Made by a program: the position numbers and the translations under genes
NCBI GenBank assembly: GCA_023435545.1
Contig: JAEYRQ010000447.1
Span: 1 to 23,210, forward strand
DNA from: Pseudomonadota bacterium
GTDB taxonomy: Bacteria > Pseudomonadota > Alphaproteobacteria > Rhizobiales > Tepidamorphaceae
Reading direction: 5' to 3'
Length of the DNA stretch: 23,210 nucleotides
Notes under the pieces: generated by a model
The model's input: the letters and a program-made list of their open reading frames with translations, nothing else
Told to the model about the DNA's origin: nothing
Databases searched by the model: none
In this document: positions 16,813 to 23,210 of the stretch, piece by piece
Layout: each line of letters opens with the position of its first letter
How positions within the stretch are numbered: position 1 is the first letter of the stretch

Positions 16813-17730
16813 ATGAACAACGCTGCGAAGCTCACCCCCGAAACAAATCCGGGTCGCGATCCCGGCCCGTCCCGGCTGGGGCGCGGGCTCGCGGCGCTGA
16901 TCGGCGACGTCGATACGGAGAAACAGGCGGTCGAGCGGGCGCGCGGGCAGCGGCGCGTGCCCGTCGAGATGCTCAGCCCCAATCCCCGCAACCCGCGCAA
17001 GACCTTTGCCGAGGACGATCTCGGCGATCTCGCACGGTCGATCCGCGAGAAGGGAATCGTCCAGCCGATCCTGGTGCGGCCGGTCGGCGAGGGTGGCGAG
17101 CGCTTCGAGATCATCGCCGGAGAGCGCCGCTGGCGCGCGGCACAGCGCGCCGGGCTGCACGAGGTGCCGGTGATCGTTCACAAGGTTGATGATCGCGAGG
17201 CGCTCGAACTCGCTATCATCGAGAACGTGCAACGCGCCGACCTGAACCCGCTCGAGGAGGCGGAGGGGTATTCCCACCTGATCGCCGAGTTCGGCTACAC
17301 CCAGCAGGCGCTGGCGGACGTGATCGGCAAGAGCCGCAGCCATGTGGCGAACACGTTGCGGCTGCTGAAGCTGCCGGACAGTGTGCGCGTCCATATCCAG
17401 GATGGCCGGCTGAGCGCCGGGCATGCCCGGACGCTGGTCACGCACGAGGATCCGGAGATGGCCGCGAAGGCCATTATCGAGGCGGGGATGAACGTCCGCG
17501 AGGCCGAGGCGCTGACCCGCCGGCCGGAGCCGCAGCAGCGCCCGGTGCGGCCAGAGCCGCCGCAGAAGGATGCCGACACGCGTGCCCTGGAGAAGCGGGT
17601 GTCCGATGCCCTCGGGCTTGCCGTCGAAATCCGCCATCAGGCAGACGGCAAGGGCGAGGTCCGGCTGCGCTACGGCTCGCTCGAGCAGCTCGACCATATT
17701 GTCGCGCGGCTGATGGGCAGGCCGGGCTGA
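16813..17730 (+). CDS. parB: Chromosome partitioning protein ParB (Spo0J), CTP-dependent clamp
   Basis: ParB loads at parS, slides as a CTP-bound clamp and forms the partition complex. The 305-residue protein has the ParA-contacting N-terminal motif LGRGLAALIG (22-31) and the CTP-binding motifs GERRWRAA (103-110) and ENVQRADLNPLEEA (137-150). The helix-turn-helix that reads parS is near 163-186 (TQQALADVIGKSRSHVANT). A Pro/Gln-rich linker is followed by the C-terminal dimerisation domain. ATG 16813 with GAGG at 16801-16804 is preferred over an upstream ATG at 16759 that would overlap parA. It converges on holA. Confidence 0.97.
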   Translation: MNNAAKLTPETNPGRDPGPSRLGRGLAALIGDVDTEKQAVERARGQRRVPVEMLSPNPRNPRKTFAEDDLGDLARSIREKGIVQPILVRPVGEGGERFEIIAGERRWRAAQRAGLHEVPVIVHKVDDREALELAIIENVQRADLNPLEEAEGYSHLIAEFGYTQQALADVIGKSRSHVANTLRLLKLPDSVRVHIQDGRLSAGHARTLVTHEDPEMAAKAIIEAGMNVREAEALTRRPEPQQRPVRPEPPQKDADTRALEKRVSDALGLAVEIRHQADGKGEVRLRYGSLEQLDHIVARLMGRPG

Positions 17731-17804
17731 GCACCTGGAACGACTGCGCCAAAGCCGTGTTCGTCGCTAGGCGGTAACGACCTCTGCCGGTCTGGACGTC
17801 GCCG

Positions 17805-18833
17805 TCATCGCGAACGGGCTTGGCGTGCCGTATTGGCAACGACGAATATCGCACGGCCGGCGATCTCCTCGGCGAGCTCGGCGTTCCGCCGGATGTCTGC
17901 CTCCGCGGCGAGCAGCATATCCAGCATGCGGCCGATCGCCTCCTGCGACCAGGAGCCGAGCTGGCGGCGCACCGCCTGTTCGCGCTTGAAGAAAATGGGA
18001 GGCCGCAGCGCCTTGAGCGTCGCCTCTGCCGTGGAGCCGGCCTCTATACGCGCGCGCGCCTCCGCGAGCTGCAGGAAATGCCTGGACACGGCGCTGACGA
18101 TCGGGCCGGGCGCGATGCCGCTGGCGAGCGAACGCGCGAACTCGATCTCGGCGGCGGTGGCGTCGCCGAGGCATGCCCCGTCGACGAGAGAGTCCATCGC
18201 GAGCGCCGATGCGTCGCCGATCACCGCCTGGACATCCTGGAGCGAGGCCTCCGGCTGGCCGAGCGCATAGCTCGCCAGCTTGCGCAGTTCGCCGCGCGAG
18301 GCCAGCCTGTCGCCACCCAGAAGGCGGTGCAGCGCCTGGCGAGCGTCCGAGGAAACCATGACCCCGTGCGCGGCGAGTTCCTCGGCGATCAGCCGGTCGA
18401 TCGCCTTGTCGTCGTCGACGTAGCAGGGAATGACCGCAGCGGTCGAAGCCTTCTCGAGGTGGCGACGCAGCGGCGCCGACGGCTTCAGGTCGCCACCCTC
18501 GATAACAACCAGGGAGTCCGCGGGCGGTTCGCGCAGCAATGGCTCGACCGCCGGCAGTAGGGACTTGGCGGTCGGAGTAACACGGATGGCGGTGCGGCCG
18601 CCGAACATCGGCACGCTCAGCGCCTCTTCGGCGAGACGTTGCGGCGTAGCGGCCACCTTGTCGCCGTCGAGGACCGTACGCGACATGACGTCGGCGCCGG
18701 GGCCAAGAAATGCAGCAATGATTGCGGCCGACCTTTCCTGCACGAGGCCGACATCGGGGCCATAAACGAGGGCCACCGGACGGTCAGGCTGGGACAGGAA
18801 TCGATCTATCGCCGCCCCCTTCAGGGCGGTCAT
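17805..18833 (-). CDS. holA: DNA polymerase III delta subunit (clamp loader)
   Basis: The delta subunit opens the beta sliding clamp within the clamp loader. The 342-residue protein opens with the family segment RPVALVYGPDVGLVQERSAAI (two parts, residues 18-38), then VMSRTVLDGDKV, SVPMFGGRTAIRV, DSLVVIEGGDLKPSAPLRR and a C-terminal helical collar domain (GDASALAMDSLVDGACLGD, then PPIFFKREQAVRRQLGSW). It is a divergent family, but length, position after lptE and the clamp-contact block fit well. Its ATG overlaps the lptE stop by one base (TGATG). It is the last gene of leuS-lptE-holA, and 74 bp separate it from the convergent parB. Confidence 0.93.
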   Translation of the reverse strand: MTALKGAAIDRFLSQPDRPVALVYGPDVGLVQERSAAIIAAFLGPGADVMSRTVLDGDKVAATPQRLAEEALSVPMFGGRTAIRVTPTAKSLLPAVEPLLREPPADSLVVIEGGDLKPSAPLRRHLEKASTAAVIPCYVDDDKAIDRLIAEELAAHGVMVSSDARQALHRLLGGDRLASRGELRKLASYALGQPEASLQDVQAVIGDASALAMDSLVDGACLGDATAAEIEFARSLASGIAPGPIVSAVSRHFLQLAEARARIEAGSTAEATLKALRPPIFFKREQAVRRQLGSWSQEAIGRMLDMLLAAEADIRRNAELAEEIAGRAIFVVANTARQARSR

Positions 18834-19468
18834 CAGTAGCTCACGCCGTAATTGCTCGTGTCGGTATCGAACAGCGTGTCCTTGAACTCGTCGGGAACGA
18901 TGCCGTCCGTCGGGGCCGTCGCCACGCTCGGCACCTGACCGGTGGCAAAATAGGCAGCCAGCCGGGTGCGGATATCCTCGGCGATCTCGCGCGCGGCCCG
19001 GTTCTCCGCATCGATCTGTGCGCGATCATTGGCGAATCGCTGCGTGAAGTAGTCGTATGGAGCGATTCGGACGACACCGCCGGACAGAATCGGCACGTCG
19101 ACCTCATCCTTCTTGTAGAGCTGGTAGCGCGCCGTCAGGCGGACATTGCGGCCGCCCGGAAGGCCTGAGACGGACCGGGTGATGATGTTGGCATACTGCG
19201 AGCGGACGGTGAAACTGAGCGCGTAGGTCGTATCACCGGCCCCGCCAGCATCCAGTAGAGCGTTCAGGTCGTTGTAGATCTGCTGGCCGACCCGCCCCTC
19301 GACGGGATTGACCTCGATGTCGGACAGGGCGGTCTGGACGGTGGCGTTCTCCGCGGTCGCGGCCGTGCCGTAGAGCGGGCGGACATTGCAGCCGCCGGCC
19401 GCCAGCGCGACCGTCAGCGCAGCGGCAGCAATGATTCGGCCCCGAAACGACCGTTCAAACCAGGACAT
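18833..19468 (-). CDS. lptE: LPS-assembly lipoprotein LptE (RlpB)
   Basis: LptE is the lipoprotein plug of the outer-membrane LptD translocon that inserts lipopolysaccharide. The 211-residue protein has a basic N-terminus, a hydrophobic signal segment and a lipobox ending LAAGGC, with the acylated Cys at residue 27, followed by NVRPLYG, the typical opening of LptE after the signal. The rest ([51 protein letters not shown]) matches the family's alpha/beta fold. The first 14 bp overlap the end of leuS, and holA overlaps its stop, as in many proteobacteria. Confidence 0.92.
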   Translation of the reverse strand: MSWFERSFRGRIIAAAALTVALAAGGCNVRPLYGTAATAENATVQTALSDIEVNPVEGRVGQQIYNDLNALLDAGGAGDTTYALSFTVRSQYANIITRSVSGLPGGRNVRLTARYQLYKKDEVDVPILSGGVVRIAPYDYFTQRFANDRAQIDAENRAAREIAEDIRTRLAAYFATGQVPSVATAPTDGIVPDEFKDTLFDTDTSNYGVSY

Positions 19469-22076
19469 TCACGATCCTCTGGGGGACTATGATGATCTTC
19501 TGCACCGGCTTCTCCCCGATCGCCCGCCGGACTCCCGCCAAATCGAGCACAATCCGTTCTATCTCACCCCGCTCCGCGTCCCGTGCCACGGTGACCTCGT
19601 CACGACGCTTGCCGTTGACCTGCACCGGCAAGGTGATGGTGTTCTGCTCCAGAAGCGCCGGGTCCAGGACCGGCCAGTCCGCAATCGCCAGCATAGACGT
19701 GTGACCGAGCGTTCGCCAGCACTCCTCCGCCAGATGCGGCACCATCGGGGCGGAAATGCGGACGATCACCTCGCAGGATTCGCGAAGCGCCCAGCCGAGA
19801 TCCGCAGACGCTGCTCCACCGGCCGCCGAGAGTGCCGCGTTGAGCGTGTTGGCGAGCTCGTAGACATGGGCGATCGCCCGGTTGAAGCGCAGCCGCTCGA
19901 TGTCCTCCGACACCGCGGCGAGCGCCCGGTGGGTCGCCCGACGGAGCGCGATTGCCGCCTCGCCGAAGTCGGACGGCATCGGCGTTCCCGCCGCCGGCGC
20001 GATCTCGACCACCTGGCCGACGATCCGCCACAGCCGCTGGACGAAGCGCCAGGCGCCCTCGACGCCGGCCTCGGTCCACTCGCTGTCCCGCTCCGGCGGG
20101 GTGTCGGAGAGCATGAACCAGCGCGCCGCGTCGACGCCGTAGGTCTCGAGGATCGCCTCGGGCGAGACCACGTTCTTCTTCGACTTCGACATCTTCTCCG
20201 GCGGACCGACCTCGACCGCCGTGCAGGTGTCGCGCCGCACCACCGAGCCGTCGGCGAGCCGGTCGACCTCTTCGGGAAACAGCCAGCCGCCGCCGGGATC
20301 GCGGTAGGTCTCGTGGGTGATCATGCCCTGCGAGAACAGGCCGCGAAACGGTTCTTCCACCGAGGTGTGGCCGGTCTTCTTCATGCCGCGCATGAAGAAA
20401 CGGGAATAGAGCAGGTGCAGCACCGCATGCTCCACCCCGCCGATATACTGGTCGACCGGCAGCCAGGCGTCGACGGCGCTCCGCTCCACCACGTCGTCCG
20501 CCTTCGGCGAGCAGAACCGCGCGAAATACCACGAGGAATCGACGAAGGTGTCCTTCGTGTCGGTCTCGCGCCGGGCTTTGCGGCCGCATTTCGGGCAGTC
20601 GACATGCTTCCAGGTCGGATGGCGATCGAGCGGGTTGCCCGGCTTGTCGAAGGTCGCATCGTCGGGCAGGCGGACCGGAAGCTCGGCAACAGGCACCGGC
20701 ACGATGCCGCAGGCCTCGCAGTGCACGACGGGAATCGGGCAGCCCCAGTAGCGCTGGCGCGAGATGCCCCAGTCGCGCAGCCGGAAGTTCACCTTGCGCT
20801 CGCCGATGCCGGCGACCTCCATGCGCCGGGCGATCTCCTCCTTTGCCTCGGCGACGTTCATCCCGTTCAGGAAATCGGAGTTGATCATGCGGACGGCCTC
20901 GCCGTCCTTCTCCAGATAGGCCTCGTCACCCACCTCGAATGTGGCCGGATCGGCATCCGCCGGCGCCACCACCGGGATCACCGGCAGCCCGTATTTGCGG
21001 GCGAAGTCGAGGTCGCGCTGGTCGTGCGCCGGGCAGCCGAAGATCGCGCCCTCGCCATAGCCCATCAGCACGAAATTGGCGACATAGACCGGCAACCGCA
21101 CATCGGCACGGAACGGATGGCGGGCATGGAGCCCGGTGAAGTGGCCGCGCTTCTCCGCCCGCTCGATCGCCTCCTCGCTGGTGCCGAGCGCGGCGCAGTC
21201 GCGCCGGAACGCTTCCAGCGCCGGATCGGTCGCGGCCAGCGTCTTCGCCAGCGGATGGTCCGGCGAAACGGCGCAGAAGCTCGCGCCGAAGATGGTGTCG
21301 TGCCGCGTCGTATAGACGGCCAGCTCACCGTCCAGTTCAGCGGCCGGCCTGCCATCCTCGCGCTCAACCGAAAAAGTGAACCGCATCCCCTCGGAGCGGC
21401 CGATCCAGTTCCTCTGCATCAGCCGGACCTTCTCCGGCCAGTTGTCGAGCGTGTCGATCGCCTCCAGCAGGTCCTGGGCATAGTCGGTGATCTTGAAGAA
21501 CCACTGCGCCAGCTCCCGCTTCTCGACCGGCGCGCCCGAGCGCCAGCCGCGCCCGTCGATCACCTGCTCATTGGCGAGCACGGTGTGGTCGACCGGGTCC
21601 CAGTTGACCAGCGAGGTCTTGCGCTCGACGAGACCGGCCTCGAGGAACTCGATGAACAGCTTCTGCTGGCGGGCATAGTAGTCGGGATCGCAGGTGGCGA
21701 TCTCGCGCGTCCAGTCGATGGAGAGGCCGAGCAGCTTCAGCTGCGCCTTCATCGTGGCGATGTTCTCGTAGGTCCACTCGCGCGGATGCACCTTGCGCTC
21801 GATCGCGGCGTTCTCGGCCGGCAGCCCGAAGGCGTCCCAGCCCATCGGATGCAGCACGTTGAAGCCGCGCGCCCGCTTGTAGCGCGCCACCACGTCGCCC
21901 ATCACATAGTTGCGGCCGTGGCCGATATGGATCTTGCCGGAGGGATAGGGGAACATCTCCAGCACGTAGTATTTCGGCCGGGGATCCCCGTTGGAGGTCT
22001 CGAAGACGCGGGCCTCGTCCCAGGCCTTCTGCCAGCGGGCCTCGGCCTCGCGGGAATTGTAGCGCTCGCTCGCCAT
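19455..22076 (-). CDS. leuS: Leucyl-tRNA synthetase
   Basis: LeuS charges tRNA-Leu and edits misactivated amino acids. The 873-residue class I synthetase has the HIGH motif HIGH at residues 50-53 within [19 protein letters not shown] and the [13 protein letters not shown] block. The CP1 editing domain contains [14 protein letters not shown] and a [13 protein letters not shown] segment with the conserved Asp. The zinc-binding-like Cys motifs are CEACG and CPKCG, and the catalytic KMSKS loop is at residues 628-632. The C-terminal anticodon-binding and tRNA-contacting domains complete it, and the length is normal. It heads the leuS-lptE-holA operon and overlaps lptE by 14 bp. Its leader is strongly pyrimidine-rich. 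Confidence 0.98.
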   Translation of the reverse strand: MASERYNSREAEARWQKAWDEARVFETSNGDPRPKYYVLEMFPYPSGKIHIGHGRNYVMGDVVARYKRARGFNVLHPMGWDAFGLPAENAAIERKVHPREWTYENIATMKAQLKLLGLSIDWTREIATCDPDYYARQQKLFIEFLEAGLVERKTSLVNWDPVDHTVLANEQVIDGRGWRSGAPVEKRELAQWFFKITDYAQDLLEAIDTLDNWPEKVRLMQRNWIGRSEGMRFTFSVEREDGRPAAELDGELAVYTTRHDTIFGASFCAVSPDHPLAKTLAATDPALEAFRRDCAALGTSEEAIERAEKRGHFTGLHARHPFRADVRLPVYVANFVLMGYGEGAIFGCPAHDQRDLDFARKYGLPVIPVVAPADADPATFEVGDEAYLEKDGEAVRMINSDFLNGMNVAEAKEEIARRMEVAGIGERKVNFRLRDWGISRQRYWGCPIPVVHCEACGIVPVPVAELPVRLPDDATFDKPGNPLDRHPTWKHVDCPKCGRKARRETDTKDTFVDSSWYFARFCSPKADDVVERSAVDAWLPVDQYIGGVEHAVLHLLYSRFFMRGMKKTGHTSVEEPFRGLFSQGMITHETYRDPGGGWLFPEEVDRLADGSVVRRDTCTAVEVGPPEKMSKSKKNVVSPEAILETYGVDAARWFMLSDTPPERDSEWTEAGVEGAWRFVQRLWRIVGQVVEIAPAAGTPMPSDFGEAAIALRRATHRALAAVSEDIERLRFNRAIAHVYELANTLNAALSAAGGAASADLGWALRESCEVIVRISAPMVPHLAEECWRTLGHTSMLAIADWPVLDPALLEQNTITLPVQVNGKRRDEVTVARDAERGEIERIVLDLAGVRRAIGEKPVQKIIIVPQRIVNVLV

Positions 22077-22261
22077 TCCGGATGTCGTTGCTGTCGGGTG
22101 TGGATAGGGTCGAGCGTAGATGGACCGGAAAGGGGGGCGGGGTCAACGGGGGGAGGGGAGAGGAGGGTCGGGCTTGTACTTGGCGTCCACCGCAACTGGT
22201 GTAAATTTACGAGTCGCACCCGCACCTGCGCCGAACAGGGGACACTCGGCAAAGGAAGCCC
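22077..22261. promoter_or_regulatory. Divergent region between leuS and the HNH nuclease gene
   Basis: These 185 bp serve two divergent genes. Plus-strand features are a G-rich tract (22132-22167), a perfect palindrome GTAAATTTAC (22201-22210) and an AAGGAAG ribosome-binding site (22252-22258). A possible rightward promoter is TTGGCG (22180-22185) with TAAATT (22202-22207), 16 bp apart. TGTGGATAG (22099-22107) matches a DnaA box at 8/9 positions in the leuS leader. Confidence 0.4.
22132..22158 (+). other. G-quadruplex-type tract
   Basis: Four runs of four to six G residues (22132-22137, 22139-22142, 22148-22153, 22155-22158) are separated by loops of one to five bases, satisfying the common quadruplex motif on the plus strand. 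In the leuS leader the same tract is C-rich RNA, and on the other strand it lies about 100 bp upstream of the HNH gene. Confidence 0.6.
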
Positions 22262-23161
22262 ATGGCACTTGGCGTTTTCATTCACCGTTCCGACTCCATT
22301 TACGACGACAGCCCGGCCGAACGGTATCAATTCCCTAAGCAATACCTTGGCCGTGTGCAAGCATGTTTAGGAAACTGGATTATATATTATGAGCCCCGCA
22401 AAGTATCTGATACGCGTGGCTATTTCGCAGTAGCGAAGGTTCATCAAATTATACCTGATCCCGGAATTGCCGGGATGTACATCGCGATAATTGAACCAGG
22501 AAGTTATTTGGACTTCGCAAGTCCGGTGCCATTCACCGACAGCAAAGGTGTTATTGAACGCGGGCTCCTCAACAGCGACGGACGTATTTCGGGCCGTGCG
22601 CAATCGGCCGTTCGCGAAATTTCGCCTGAGGACTTCGCGAGGATCGTCACGATCGGCCTGGATGACGACGCCCCCATTTTACCCCGCAGCAACACGGCCG
22701 CGGACATCGCGGGATTCGAGGAGGTACAGGTTCCATTAGAACACGAGTACGAACGCGACCGGATGACGTTTCTTTCGTCGAGATTCGTGCGCGATCGTAT
22801 CTTCAGGCGAATCGTGCTGCGTGCCTATGAGGAGCGGTGCGCGGTCACGGGACTCAAATTCATTAATGGTGGGGGACGTGCCGAGGTTGCCGCGGCTCAT
22901 ATACGACCGGTCGAGGCCAACGGACCGGACATCGTCAGCAATGGCATTGCCTTGTCCGGAACGGCGCATTGGATGTTCGACCGCGGCCTAATAAGCTTGT
23001 CCGATAATCTCGAGATCCTGATCTCGCGACAGGTGAACGATCAGGACTCTGTCCGAGCCTTCATAAATCAGACCGGTCGAGCACGTTCTCCTTTCCGCCC
23101 GTCTGATCGACCCCCCCCTACCTTTCTGAAATGGCTCCGCGAAAACCAATTCAAGCAATGA
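22262..23161 (+). CDS. HNH endonuclease with PUA/EVE-like N-terminal domain; possible modification-dependent restriction enzyme
   Basis: The C-terminal part of this 299-residue protein is an HNH nuclease of the HNH_2 kind: AYEERCAVTGL with Cys193, AAHIRPV with His213, SNGIALSGTAHWMFDRGL with Asn228, His236 and Asp240. The N-terminal half (about 1-90: FIHRSDSIYDDSP, YLGRVQACLGNWIIYYEPRK, GYFAVAKVHQI, YIAIIEPGSYLDF) looks like a compact beta-rich PUA/EVE-type fold, which reads modified bases in other EVE-HNH and SRA-HNH nucleases; that assignment is an inference. A charged linker carries SGRAQSAVREISPEDF. The start has AAGGAAG eight bases upstream. Codon choice and base composition are clearly less GC-rich than the neighbours, suggesting acquired DNA. 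No methylase or partner is visible, which suits a standalone type IV-like enzyme. A weak hairpin without a T-run (23172-23187) follows the stop. Confidence 0.8.
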   Translation: MALGVFIHRSDSIYDDSPAERYQFPKQYLGRVQACLGNWIIYYEPRKVSDTRGYFAVAKVHQIIPDPGIAGMYIAIIEPGSYLDFASPVPFTDSKGVIERGLLNSDGRISGRAQSAVREISPEDFARIVTIGLDDDAPILPRSNTAADIAGFEEVQVPLEHEYERDRMTFLSSRFVRDRIFRRIVLRAYEERCAVTGLKFINGGGRAEVAAAHIRPVEANGPDIVSNGIALSGTAHWMFDRGLISLSDNLEILISRQVNDQDSVRAFINQTGRARSPFRPSDRPPPTFLKWLRENQFKQ

Positions 23162-23210
23162 GGCGAACCCGCTTCTTTCGGCAGAAGGTGGAAATCTAAC
23201 GATCCGCTTC

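Noticed and set aside
19386..22370. 994-codon plus-strand open frame opposite leuS
   Set aside because: It is the antisense of leuS, which has all class I synthetase motifs; the frame is rich in His, Arg and Asp as typical shadow frames are.
23162..23210. Further gene after the HNH nuclease
   Set aside because: Only 49 bp remain, with a weak 5-bp hairpin and no start codon with a ribosome-binding site.

Overview
This GC-rich window looks like the replication-origin neighbourhood of an alphaproteobacterial chromosome. The gene order, read from the sequence, is mltA - timA - fxsA - secB - dnaQ - coaE - aroE - maf - ppsR - [intergenic] - hemE - hemJ - rho - DUF255 gene - mnmE - mnmG - rsmG - parA - parB - holA - lptE - leuS. 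That order is typical of Hyphomicrobiales (Rhizobiales) and their relatives. The order-level placement is an inference from synteny and protein flavour; the class is much safer.

Left part (1-6386): a truncated mltA and a Tim44-domain gene run leftward, and fxsA and secB run rightward from a shared intergenic region. A compact leftward operon, ppsR-maf-aroE-coaE-dnaQ, has overlapping or nearly abutting genes. It combines phosphoenolpyruvate-metabolism control, nucleotide sanitation, the shikimate pathway, CoA synthesis and a proofreading exonuclease.

Centre (about 6387-6760): the ppsR/hemE intergenic region is the best non-coding candidate in the window. Caulobacter crescentus has its origin next to hemE. 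Here the same gap carries DnaA-box-like 9-mers, a perfect CtrA-type site (TTAA-N7-TTAA), a second near-match, and six GANTC (CcrM-type methylation) sites within about 220 bp. I read it as a probable oriC under CtrA/DnaA/CcrM-type control.

Right part (6691-17730): hemE-hemJ (haem synthesis) and rho run rightward. A 673-residue thioredoxin-fold/DUF255 protein lies on the opposite strand. Then come mnmE-mnmG-rsmG (tRNA/rRNA modification) and parA-parB (chromosome segregation). Two parS-like sites were found: one (15/16 match) in the mnmE-mnmG gap and one (16/16) inside the rsmG coding sequence. With the candidate origin and parAB they form a complete origin-segregation module in about 11 kb.

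Far right (17805-23161): leuS-lptE-holA forms a leftward operon with overlapping junctions. Divergent from leuS, behind a G-rich tract with quadruplex potential, is a visibly less GC-rich gene for an HNH nuclease whose N-terminal domain resembles PUA/EVE-type modified-base readers. It is the one accessory-looking gene and may be a modification-dependent restriction enzyme; that function is inferred. I saw no tRNA, rRNA, CRISPR array, insertion sequence or prophage gene. No gene-free stretch exceeds 300 bp.
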